From contig QQUN01000008.1 of NCBI GenBank assembly GCA_008501585.1, positions 1-35,723 on the forward strand: a DNA stretch of 35,723 bases, read 5' to 3'. The notes under the pieces are model-generated. The model saw only the letters and a program-made list of their open reading frames with translations, was not told the origin of the DNA and ran no database searches. This DNA comes from Pseudomonadota bacterium (GTDB taxonomy: Bacteria; Pseudomonadota; Gammaproteobacteria; Burkholderiales; Rhodocyclaceae). This document shows, piece after piece, positions 25,450 through 32,622 of this stretch. The first letter of the stretch is position 1. Every line of letters starts with the position of its first letter. The position numbers and the translations under genes were made by a program.

Positions 25450-27069
25450 TCACAGCAGGATCAGCAGCGGCGCGAACAGCATCCACACCGGCAGCTCGGC
25501 CGGCACGATGACCTGCTGCGGGGCCGAAAAGCCGCCCACGAAGCCGTCCGGGTCGATGGCGCGGATGCGCAGGAAGTAGGCACCGGCCGCGGGCTTGGGC
25601 AGCACCAGCTCCGGTGCCTCGACGGTGCCGCTGGCAAGGACGCGGTCAAACCTGGCGTCGTCGGCCAGCTGGTAGTCGAAACGCTGGCCCGGCTCGCCGC
25701 CCCAGGCGAAGAGCATGCTGTCGTCGTCGAAGGCGGGCGGCGGCACCTCGGCCATGGGCGGACGCACCGTCAGGCCGACCGGGTCGCCCCAGGGGCCGCG
25801 GTCGCCATCGGCGCGGGTGCTGGCCAGGCGCCAGTGGTACTCACCGGCGTCGAGGGCCACCTCGGTGGTGTTGCCGGCCAACGCCTCGTCACGCACCACG
25901 AGGTCGGAAAACGCGGCGTCGCGGGCCAGTTCGAAGCGGTAGCTGGCCGCCTCGTCGGCACGCGCCCAGGCAAACTTGACCGTGCCCGCACCGGCCTTGC
26001 CATTGGGCCGCGGGGCGTTGATGAAGGGCGGCTCAGGCCGCGCCTTGAGCTGCACGGCCTGCTCGGCGTCGCGCCCTTCGAGCCCGCGCGGGTCGACGGC
26101 GCGCACGCGCAGGTGGTAGTGGCCATCGGCCAGGCCGGCCACCTTGAGATCGGGCACGGCAGCTGCGGCCTCGGCCACGATGCGGGTGAAGGCCGCATCT
26201 TCGGCGACCTGCCCACGGTAGCCGACGGCCCCGGCTACCGGGGCCAGCGCGAAGCGCATCACCGGGCGTTCGTACCGTGTGGGCAGTCCGGCCAGGTCGG
26301 GCGCCGCCAGCAGCGGCACCGGGGCGTCGACCGGCTGGCCGGCCCGGGCCACCAGGCCAAAGCCTTCCTTGAGGGCGATCTCGCGACGCGATTCGACCCC
26401 CTGCACGGCGACCGTGCCGCTGCGCATTTCGGCGCGTGACTGCTCGGCATCGCTGGCGGCGCGGAAGCTGGTGCCGCGCACGCCGATGATGGCCGTGGGA
26501 GTGTGGATGCGATACCGCGCCGCCGGGCCGCCCTGCGGCTGGACCTCGGTTTCGATCCGCCCCTGGCGCACATCGAAGGTGGCGCGCTGGATGTCGTCCG
26601 TGCCCATGAAGCCGTGCAACGCATCGATGCGCACATCGGTCTGCGGTTGCAGGGTCAGGCGTGAGCCGTCGGGCAGCTCGAGGGTCATGAAGCTTTTCTC
26701 GGGCGTGGTCAGCCGGGCGCCTTCGGCCACGGTCTGGTCAACGCTGACCGGCTGCCCGTTGGCGCTGGCGCCGCCGCTGGCGTGCACCACCCGCGCCTCG
26801 CGCGGGACCTTGCGCAGCAGGCTGACCGGGATGCGCAGCTGGCGGCCGATGGGCATGCGATAGGGGTCGGCCACGGCGTTGAGGCGCTGGAGGGTGGGCC
26901 AGCGGGCCGGGTCGGCGAGCAGGGTCTCACCCAGCCCGATCAGGGTATCGCCGGGCTGCACCACATAGTGCACCGCATCGGCCTGGGCGTGGGCTGCCGG
27001 TGCGCCGGCGAGCACCCCGGCGAGCGCGCCGGCGGCGAGCAGCTGCCGCCATGTGACATTCCGTTGCAT
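25450..27069 (-). CDS. Exported LysM-FecR-domain protein with fibronectin-like repeats
   Basis: The 539-residue protein has a signal peptide (residues 1-29, APAAHAQA). A LysM peptidoglycan-binding domain follows at about 33-82 (VVQPGDTLIGLGETLL). A FecR domain at about 110-215 shows LPDGSRLTLQPQTDVRI and RIHTPTAIIGVRGTSF. Then come about three fibronectin-III-like segments (for example YHLRVRAVDPRGLEGRD and YFLRIRAIDPDGFVGGF). The very end is hydrophobic (LPVWMLFAPLLILL), like a tail anchor with no charged stop. FecR here is a domain name only; nothing ties it to iron. The ATG at 27069 is chosen because GGA lies seven bases upstream and it begins the signal peptide. It is the first gene of the FecR-kinase-AsmA unit. 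Confidence 0.88.
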   Translation of the reverse strand: MQRNVTWRQLLAAGALAGVLAGAPAAHAQADAVHYVVQPGDTLIGLGETLLADPARWPTLQRLNAVADPYRMPIGRQLRIPVSLLRKVPREARVVHASGGASANGQPVSVDQTVAEGARLTTPEKSFMTLELPDGSRLTLQPQTDVRIDALHGFMGTDDIQRATFDVRQGRIETEVQPQGGPAARYRIHTPTAIIGVRGTSFRAASDAEQSRAEMRSGTVAVQGVESRREIALKEGFGLVARAGQPVDAPVPLLAAPDLAGLPTRYERPVMRFALAPVAGAVGYRGQVAEDAAFTRIVAEAAAAVPDLKVAGLADGHYHLRVRAVDPRGLEGRDAEQAVQLKARPEPPFINAPRPNGKAGAGTVKFAWARADEAASYRFELARDAAFSDLVVRDEALAGNTTEVALDAGEYHWRLASTRADGDRGPWGDPVGLTVRPPMAEVPPPAFDDDSMLFAWGGEPGQRFDYQLADDARFDRVLASGTVEAPELVLPKPAAGAYFLRIRAIDPDGFVGGFSAPQQVIVPAELPVWMLFAPLLILL

Positions 27070-27154
27070 CGGCATTTCCTTTGTCAGCAAGCGTTTCATC
27101 ATACGTGTCGGGGCACTTGGGTCTGTGAAAAACAGTGATAATTATTCGCACGGC

Positions 27155-27168
27155 AGACGAATTCGTCT
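27155..27168. promoter_or_regulatory. 14-bp perfect palindrome between fecR-like gene and mscL
   Basis: AGACGAATTCGTCT is a perfect palindrome in the 195-base divergent gap, 86 bases from the FecR ATG and 97 bases from the mscL ATG. A/T-rich bases next to it (27139-27150) could hold a -10 for either direction. It is a reasonable operator candidate, perhaps for the response regulator at 27701-28405; that link is inference. Confidence 0.45.
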
Positions 27169-27264
27169 ATCGTCGTCATACACCGAACGCATGGCAAGGC
27201 GCACTGCACAGACGCTCTCATGCCCCCCGCCGCACACGACGGCCCCAAGCCTGGAGATCAACAG

Positions 27265-27687
27265 ATGAGTTTCATTTCGGAGTTCAAAGAATTTGCCGTC
27301 AAGGGCAACGTGATGGACATGGCCGTGGGCGTGATCATCGGCGCGGCCTTTGGCAAGATCGTCAATTCGGCGGTCAACGACCTGGTCATGCCGGTGATCG
27401 GCAAGCTGGTGGGCGGCGTCGACTTCTCCAACCTCTATGTGAACCTGGGCGAAGGCAGCTTCGCCTCGCTGGCCGAGGCCGAAAAGGCGGGCGCACCGCT
27501 GATCAAGTACGGGGTGTTCATCAATACGGCGCTGGACTTCTTGATTGTCGCCTTCGCCATCTTCATGGCCATCAAGGCGATCAACAAGCTCAAGCGCGAA
27601 GCCCCGCCCGAGCCGGAGGCACCCAAGGCCGATCCGGAAGACATCGTGCTGCTGCGCGAGATCCGCGACTCGCTGAAGCGGAATTGA
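27265..27687 (+). CDS. mscL: Large-conductance mechanosensitive channel MscL
   Basis: The 140-residue inner-membrane channel opens under membrane tension to release solutes after osmotic downshock. It has the N-terminal amphipathic helix [20 protein letters not shown], and TM1 with the pore-lining [21 protein letters not shown]. The periplasmic loop is [13 protein letters not shown]2 is [18 protein letters not shown], and the cytoplasmic helix ends the protein. All parts are intact. The ATG at 27265 follows GGAG by eight bases. It sits, pointing the other way, between the response regulator and the FecR gene. Confidence 0.97.
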   Translation: MSFISEFKEFAVKGNVMDMAVGVIIGAAFGKIVNSAVNDLVMPVIGKLVGGVDFSNLYVNLGEGSFASLAEAEKAGAPLIKYGVFINTALDFLIVAFAIFMAIKAINKLKREAPPEPEAPKADPEDIVLLREIRDSLKRN

Positions 27688-27700
27688 GCGTCGCCGGGGC

Positions 27701-28405
27701 TCAGTCGGCCGCGGCGTCTTCGGCCTCGATCTGCTCGAGGCGGTAGCCGTAGTTGTAGGTCGGCGTCAGCCGGAAGCCGTTTTCGGGCCGCAGGCCCAGC
27801 TTGCTGCGCACACGGCTGATGTGGGTGTCGACCGTGCGCGTGGCCAGGTTGGGGTTGCGCCCCCACACGGCTTCGAGCATGTGCCCGCGCGAGAGCAGGC
27901 GGCCGAGGTTCTTGAACAGGAAGGCGGCGAGGTCGAATTCCTTGTCGGTCAGCTCGACCGGCTCGCCATCGATGGTGGCCCGCTTGGCCTGCACGTCGAA
28001 GCTGAAGGGCGCCACGTCGATCACGTTGTCGGACGCCTGCGGGCGAGCGCGGCGCATCACCGCGTCGATACGCGAGAGCAGTTCGAAACGGCGCAGCGGC
28101 TTGATGAGATAGTCGTCGGCGCCGGCCCCCAGCGCGGTCACGATGTCTTCTTCGGCGTCGCGGGCGGTGATGAAGATCACCGGCGTGTCGTTGGCGCGGT
28201 CTTCACGCAGCCAGTGCAGCACCTCGGTGCCGCTCATCTCGGGCAGCATCCAGTCGATCAGGCACAGGTCGAAGCTCTCGCGGCCAGCCACGCGGATGAA
28301 GTCGCGGGATTGCGAAAAGGCATGCACGTCATGCCCGGCCTGGCGCAACCAGTCCGCCAGCGTCTCGCTCTGCAGCGTATCGTCTTCAAGAATGGCCAAT
28401 CGCAC
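27701..28405 (-). CDS. OmpR/PhoB-type response regulator
   Basis: The 234-residue regulator has a receiver domain (1-120) with the acidic pair E7-D8-D9, the phosphorylated D51 (LIDWMLP), T80 and K102 (YLIKPLRR). A winged-helix DNA-binding domain (about 135-230) contains LTDKEFDLAAFLFKNLGRLLSR and TRTVDTHISRVRSKLGL. The GTG at 28405 is preferred over the TTG at 28423: it gives the standard start (MRLAILEDD) and has GAGG eight bases upstream. It converges on mscL with 13 bases between. It is probably the partner of the CHASE2 kinase, which lies 2.3 kb away on the same strand. Confidence 0.92.
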   Translation of the reverse strand: MRLAILEDDTLQSETLADWLRQAGHDVHAFSQSRDFIRVAGRESFDLCLIDWMLPEMSGTEVLHWLREDRANDTPVIFITARDAEEDIVTALGAGADDYLIKPLRRFELLSRIDAVMRRARPQASDNVIDVAPFSFDVQAKRATIDGEPVELTDKEFDLAAFLFKNLGRLLSRGHMLEAVWGRNPNLATRTVDTHISRVRSKLGLRPENGFRLTPTYNYGYRLEQIEAEDAAAD

Positions 28406-28487
28406 GGCGACGTCCTCGCTCAATCAAACGGTCAATCGATCTTGGCGCACATCCTACCGCAAATCGGCCGACCATCCGGCCCCGTAT

Positions 28488-29129
28488 TCAACGCCCGTCG
28501 GCCACATAGGGGTTGGTCGCGCGCTCGGCACCGAAGGTCGATTGCGGGCCATGGCCGGGGATGAAACTGACATCGTCGCCGAGCGGCCACAGTTTGTTGC
28601 GGATGGCCGATACCAGCGTGGCATGGTCGCCGCGCGGGAAGTCGGTGCGCCCGATCGAACCGGCAAACAGCACATCGCCCACCACCGCCAGGCGCGCATC
28701 GGCATCGAAGAACACCACATGGCCCGGCGTATGGCCCGGTGTGTGGATGACCTGCAGGCGGCAGTGGCCGACCTCGACCGTGTCGCCTTCCTCGAGCCAG
28801 CGGTCGGGCTCGAAGGCCTCGACCGGCGGAAAACCGAACATCTTGCTCTGCTGGCCGAGCGCGTCGAGCCAGAAGCGCTCGTCCTCCTGCGGGCCGATGA
28901 TCGGCACCCCCAGCGTGCGCGCCAGCTCGGCGGTGGCGCCGGCGTGGTCGATATGGCCATGGGTGAGCAGGATCTTGTCCACCGTGACCCCGGCCTCGGC
29001 AATGGCTTGCCGGATGCGCGGGATGTCGCCACCGGGGTCGACCACGGCCGCCTGGCGGGTGTCGGAACACCACAGCAGCGAGCAATTCTGGGCAAACGGG
29101 GTGACGGGGATGATGCGGTATTCGAGCAT
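28488..29129 (-). CDS. MBL-fold metallo-hydrolase (glyoxalase II-like, YcbL type)
   Basis: The 213-residue enzyme has the metallo-beta-lactamase fold with the full di-metal set: [10 protein letters not shown] (56-65), the histidine in HTPGHTPGH, the aspartate in [16 protein letters not shown] and the last histidine in FIPGHGP. It is the short cytosolic form without the C-terminal glutathione-binding extension of true glyoxalase II, so thioester specificity is uncertain. The ATG at 29129 begins the first strand. It lies 53 bases after tRNA-Arg on the same strand and could be read from the tRNA promoter. Confidence 0.9.
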   Translation of the reverse strand: MLEYRIIPVTPFAQNCSLLWCSDTRQAAVVDPGGDIPRIRQAIAEAGVTVDKILLTHGHIDHAGATAELARTLGVPIIGPQEDERFWLDALGQQSKMFGFPPVEAFEPDRWLEEGDTVEVGHCRLQVIHTPGHTPGHVVFFDADARLAVVGDVLFAGSIGRTDFPRGDHATLVSAIRNKLWPLGDDVSFIPGHGPQSTFGAERATNPYVADGR

Positions 29130-29182
29130 GGTCAGATAAGCGCAATAACGAGCGCGTGACCGCGGAAACCGTTTGAGGGGGC

Positions 29183-29258
29183 TGGCGCGCCTGGCTGGAA
29201 TCGAACCAGCGGCCCCTGGCTTCGGAGGCCAGTACTCTATCCACTGAGCTACAGGCGC
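29183..29258 (-). tRNA. tRNA-Arg, anticodon CCG
   Basis: The 76-base gene folds completely. The acceptor stem is GCGCCTG/CAGGCGC, the D arm contains AGCTCAGTGGATAGAG, the anticodon stem CTGGC/GCCAG encloses CTCCGAA (anticodon CCG), and the T arm is GCTGG/CCAGC with TTCGATT. The discriminator is G and CCA is encoded (29183-29185 on the plus strand as TGG). It reads CGG. Confidence 0.97.
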
Positions 29259-29270
29259 GCAGAGGGCGTG

Positions 29271-29299
29271 AGAATAGCGCCTTTTGCGCAACGCGTCCA
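29271..29299 (-). promoter_or_regulatory. Sigma-70 promoter of tRNA-Arg
   Basis: On the minus strand TGGACG and TATTCT are 17 bases apart. Transcription would start about six bases upstream of the mature tRNA. It is back to back with the cytochrome promoter. Confidence 0.6.
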
Positions 29300-29309
29300 C
29301 GGCTGCGTT

Positions 29310-29338
29310 TTCCAAACCGGGCAAGGCCCCGCTATAAT
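29310..29338 (+). promoter_or_regulatory. Sigma-70 promoter of the cytochrome c5 gene
   Basis: TTCCAA and a perfect TATAAT lie 17 bases apart on the plus strand, 42 bases before the ATG at 29380. A clear ribosome site (AGAGGA) lies before that ATG. Confidence 0.75.
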
Positions 29339-29379
29339 CGCGGCTTTATGATTGTTGCACCCGCACAGAGGAAAAGAGC

Positions 29380-29808
29380 ATGACCCAAACGCGCCTCCTG
29401 AGCCTTCTTGCCGTCGTCGCCCTGCCGCTGGCAGGCTGTGGTGATCAGAAAAGCATCGACGGCGAACTGTCCGCCAGGCTGACCCAGCCGGTCGCCCGTG
29501 TCGAACTCGAAGTCGCCAAGGTGGCCCCGGGCAGCCGCACCGGCGAGCAGATCTACACCAATGTGTGCGCCGCCTGTCACAGCTCCGGCGTGCTCGAAGC
29601 CCCCAAGACCGGCGACAACGCCGCCTGGGCACCGCGTATCGCCATGGGTCTCGACGCTCTGGTGACCACCGCCACCAACGGCAAGGGCGCCATGCCCCCG
29701 AAGGGCGGCGCGTCGGACCTGACCGACAAGGAGCTGATCCGTGCCGTGGCCTACCTGGCCAACCAGTCCGGCGCCAGCTTCACCGAGCCGCCGGTCGAAG
29801 GCAACTGA
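29380..29808 (+). CDS. Cytochrome c5-type lipoprotein
   Basis: The 142-residue protein has a lipoprotein signal peptide with lipobox LAGC (Cys20), so the mature heme protein should be lipid-anchored in the periplasm. The c-type heme site is CAACH (C63-C66-H67) and the likely axial methionine is M105 in GAMPPKGG. The C-terminal LTDKELIRAVAYLAN helix is typical of class I/c5 cytochromes. Such proteins shuttle electrons to terminal oxidases or reductases. It is monocistronic, with its own promoter and a strong terminator. It looks highly expressed, judging from the promoter. Confidence 0.93.
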   Translation: MTQTRLLSLLAVVALPLAGCGDQKSIDGELSARLTQPVARVELEVAKVAPGSRTGEQIYTNVCAACHSSGVLEAPKTGDNAAWAPRIAMGLDALVTTATNGKGAMPPKGGASDLTDKELIRAVAYLANQSGASFTEPPVEGN

Positions 29809-29824
29809 GCCTGCCCCGCGCATG

Positions 29825-29855
29825 AAAAAGCCCCGCCTGCGTCGCGGGGCTTTTT
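29825..29855. terminator. Bidirectional rho-independent terminator
   Basis: The stem GCCCCGC/GCGGGGC encloses a seven-base loop and is flanked by five A on the left and five T on the right. It ends the cytochrome gene on the plus strand and can end the lrp-family gene (stop at 29874) on the minus strand. Confidence 0.93.
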
Positions 29856-29873
29856 CTTGGCGGCGTGCCCGGC

Positions 29874-30332
29874 TCAGATCGGCAGTGCGGTCTCGTTCTT
29901 GATCTCGCGCAGCGTGACACTGGTGCGCACCACGTCCACGTCCTGCATCTTGAGCAGGAAGCTGTGCATGAAGGCGGTGTAGGCGTCCATGTCCGGCAGG
30001 TAGACCTTCATCAGGTAATCGCTCTCGCCGGTCAGCTCGTAGCATTCGACCACCTCCGGCCGGCCGGCCACCATGGTCTCGAACTGCTCGGCAATGGCCG
30101 CGCTGTGCTTCTTGAGACGGATCTGGCACCACAGGCAGGCGTCGAGGCCGAGCTTCTTGCGGTCGAGCAAGGCCACATAGGCGCGGATCAGCCCGCCCTC
30201 CTCCAGCTCGCGCACCCGGCGCCAGCAGGGCGACACCGACAGCCCGACCCGGTCGGCCAGTTCCTGATTGCTGATGCGGGAATTCTTCTGCAGTTCGGCG
30301 AGGATCTGGCGCTGGATACGATCAATTTTCAT
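29874..30332 (-). CDS. Lrp/AsnC-family transcriptional regulator
   Basis: The 152-residue protein has an N-terminal helix-turn-helix (MKIDRIQRQILAELQKN, then ISNQELADRVGLSVSPCWRRVRELEE). A C-terminal RAM/AsnC ligand-binding domain follows (YELTGESDYLMKVYLPDMDAY). Lrp-family proteins form octamers that respond to amino acids and often repress their own genes. A palindrome close to the Lrp consensus overlaps its promoter, so autoregulation is likely. The neighbouring target genes cannot be told from the sequence; local candidates are the aap and liv importers, but that is inference. Confidence 0.94.
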   Translation of the reverse strand: MKIDRIQRQILAELQKNSRISNQELADRVGLSVSPCWRRVRELEEGGLIRAYVALLDRKKLGLDACLWCQIRLKKHSAAIAEQFETMVAGRPEVVECYELTGESDYLMKVYLPDMDAYTAFMHSFLLKMQDVDVVRTSVTLREIKNETALPI

Positions 30333-30393
30333 GGTGGCGTCACGACCGGGCGTCGCTAGGATGTGGAATTTTTTTTCTCCCCGACAGGCGAGA

Positions 30394-30439
30394 GAGAAAA
30401 TTTTTCTCAGATTCTAGGCGAAGTCGATCCGCAATGGAA
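30394..30439 (-). promoter_or_regulatory. Promoter of the lrp-family gene with an overlapping Lrp-type operator
   Basis: On the minus strand TTCCAT (30434-30439) and TAGAAT (30411-30416) are 17 bases apart. The 15-base palindrome GAGAAAA-A-TTTTCTC (30394-30408) lies right after the -10, over the expected start site. It matches 12 of 13 central positions of the Lrp consensus AGHAWATTWTDCT. A poly-A tract (about 30369-30376) lies downstream of it in the leader. Confidence 0.65.
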
Positions 30440-30456
30440 TGTGCCGTGCCCGCCGG

Positions 30457-32430
30457 CTACTGCTGGTTCGGCTGCACGATGCCATGGCGTTTCATGCGCC
30501 GATACACCGTTGCCCGGCACAGGCCGAGTTCTTCGGCGGTCGCGGTAATGCACCATTTGTGCCGTTGCAGCGTATCGAGCAACCACTGTCCTTCCTGGTC
30601 GCGCCAGCGCGGGCGATCGCTGTCGGCGCGGGCCGCGGCCGGAGCCGCCGGGGCGGGCGCCGACGGGCGCGGACCGGCGGCCGGTTCCATCAACTCGCCG
30701 GGCAGGTCGTCGATGCGCACCGCCCCGCCGTCGCTCACCGCCAGCGCAAAGCGCAGCACGTTGCGCAGCTGGCGGACATTGCCTGGCCAGGCATGGGCGC
30801 ACAGTGCCGCCATCGCCTGCGGGTCGATGCTGGCCGAACAGCCCATCTCGGCAGCTTCTTCGGTCGCGAGGCGCTCGATCAGGAAGGCGATGTCCTGGCG
30901 CTGGCGCAAGGGCGGCAGATAGAGGATGGCGCCGCACAGGCGGTAGTAGAGATCCTCGCGAAACAGGCCGTCGGCAATCAGCTTGCGCAGGTCGCGGTGC
31001 GAGGCGGCCACCACGGTCAGCCGCACGCTCTGCGGCTTGTCGCCCCCGAGCGGGGTGATTTCCTTCTCGGCCAGCACGCGCAGCAAGCGCGTCTGCAGAT
31101 GCGGCGGCATGTCGCCGATCTCGTCGAGGAAGAGGGTGCCGCCATCGGCCTGGGCGATCAGCCCCCGCATGCCCTTGCTGCGCCCGCCGGTAAAGGCGCC
31201 CGGCGCATAGCCGAACAGCTCGCTCTCGATCAGCGACTCGGGGATCGCGGCGCAGTTGATGGCAACGAAGCCCTTGTCGCGGCGCTCGCTCGATTCATGC
31301 AGCGCCCGGGCCACCACCTCCTTGCCGGTACCGGTCTCGCCATGGAGCAGGATGTCGACCGACTTGTTGACCAGGCGCTTGGCCTGGCGGATCAGCCGTT
31401 GCATCTGCGGGTCGTCGCCGGCGAGGCGGTCGAGCGCCGGCGCGACCACCTCGGTCTCGGCCTCGGGCGTGGCAACGCGCCGCTCCGGCAGGCTGCGCGG
31501 CGAAATCACCTCGGCGTAGAACACGCCGTGCTCATGGGTGGTCAGCGCCGAGCGTTGATGCGACGCCCCGCCCCGCGCGATGCGCCAGACCGCGTGCATG
31601 CCTTCACGAAAGATGGCGTCCAGCGGCGCCCCGACCAGCGCGGCCACCAGGCCGCTCTCGCCGCCGCCGTTGAGCAGGCGGCGCGCACTGCTGTTGGCCC
31701 CCACGACCACGCCGTCGGCATCGAAGGCCAGCATCAACTCGCCACTCGGGTCGACCAACGGCCAGGCCGCGCTCAGGCGCAGCACCGAGGCGCCGCGGAA
31801 GAAGTGGAGGAAGTTGGCGTCCTCGATCATCTTGGCGTACATCATGGTCAGCTGCAGCGCCAGGTGCTGGCTCTCGCGCGGTGAGGGCGAGGTGAGCGCG
31901 GAGACGTCGAGCACCCCGAGGAAATCGCCGGTCGGATCGAGCAGCGGCGCACTGTTGCAGGTGAGGCCGATGTGCGAGGCGTCGAAGTGGTCGGTCTGGT
32001 GGCAGGTGATGGCGCTGCGGTCGGCGATACAGGTGCCGACCGCACAGGTGCCGGCGCGCGCCTCGCTCCAGTCGGCGCCCAGGTACAGGCCGGAGCGGCG
32101 CAGCTCGCCCTGCCAGCGGTCGTTGCCGATGAAGTCCACGGCGACGCCCCCCGCGTCGGTCAGCAGCAGCACATAGCCCAGGTCGCAGACCCGCTTGTAG
32201 AGCTGCTCCATGCCGGTGCGGGCCACTTGCAGGAAGTCCTCGACCTGGTCGCGATGCTCGCGCAGCCGCGCGGCTTCGATGATGTGGGCCGGCGTCGGGC
32301 GGGTCGGGTCGAGGTCGTAGTCTTCGATGCACCGCTGCCAGGAGCGCTGGATGCGGTCCGCCTTGGTGTCGGCGCTACGGGTGACGGACAACACGCGCTC
32401 GATATGCGCCCGTTGGTCGATGTTCTGCAT
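30457..32430 (-). CDS. Sigma-54-dependent AcoR-like transcriptional activator
   Basis: The 657-residue activator has an N-terminal AcoR-type region (RIQRSWQRCIEDYDLDP, about 26-42), a GAF domain (about 68-210), a PAS-like stretch (about 235-285) and the AAA+ sigma-54 domain. The AAA+ part has Walker A GETGTGKE (364-371), the loop GAFTGG (411-416) and Walker B TLFLDEIGD (432-440). A Fis-type helix-turn-helix (ITATAEELGLCRATVYRRM) closes the protein. AcoR-like proteins activate catabolic operons, for example for acetoin, alcohols or aldehydes. The ATG at 32430 has AGGAGGA nine bases upstream. The target may be the GMC unit at the right edge; no sigma-54 site is visible in the window to prove it. 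Confidence 0.93.
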   Translation of the reverse strand: MQNIDQRAHIERVLSVTRSADTKADRIQRSWQRCIEDYDLDPTRPTPAHIIEAARLREHRDQVEDFLQVARTGMEQLYKRVCDLGYVLLLTDAGGVAVDFIGNDRWQGELRRSGLYLGADWSEARAGTCAVGTCIADRSAITCHQTDHFDASHIGLTCNSAPLLDPTGDFLGVLDVSALTSPSPRESQHLALQLTMMYAKMIEDANFLHFFRGASVLRLSAAWPLVDPSGELMLAFDADGVVVGANSSARRLLNGGGESGLVAALVGAPLDAIFREGMHAVWRIARGGASHQRSALTTHEHGVFYAEVISPRSLPERRVATPEAETEVVAPALDRLAGDDPQMQRLIRQAKRLVNKSVDILLHGETGTGKEVVARALHESSERRDKGFVAINCAAIPESLIESELFGYAPGAFTGGRSKGMRGLIAQADGGTLFLDEIGDMPPHLQTRLLRVLAEKEITPLGGDKPQSVRLTVVAASHRDLRKLIADGLFREDLYYRLCGAILYLPPLRQRQDIAFLIERLATEEAAEMGCSASIDPQAMAALCAHAWPGNVRQLRNVLRFALAVSDGGAVRIDDLPGELMEPAAGPRPSAPAPAAPAAARADSDRPRWRDQEGQWLLDTLQRHKWCITATAEELGLCRATVYRRMKRHGIVQPNQQ

Positions 32431-32622
32431 GCTCAAGTCTCCTCCTGACGCGCCCGGCATCGGCCGGATCGCGCGAGAGATGCGCTGGGTCCATCGCTGG
32501 CCCGCGCTTATGTCTGTTCTGTTGCTACCTCGCCGCTTCTCGTGCCGACGGCTTCGTGTTTGGCCCTAGTAAAGCACTGATTACGCCATACCTCCAAGGT
32601 GATATTCCGCTCGCCGCCCGCC

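Noticed and set aside
23082-25511. An 809-codon open frame on the plus strand opposite the CHASE2 kinase
   Set aside because: It shows the same antisense effect. The product is low-complexity (Gly, Arg, His, Gln) and has no domain, while the kinase on the other strand is complete.
27135-27152. Fur-box-like bases GATAATTATTC near the FecR gene
   Set aside because: Only part of the 19-base Fur pattern is present. The FecR domain here is in a LysM exoprotein, not an iron-signalling anti-sigma factor, and no receptor or sigma gene is near.
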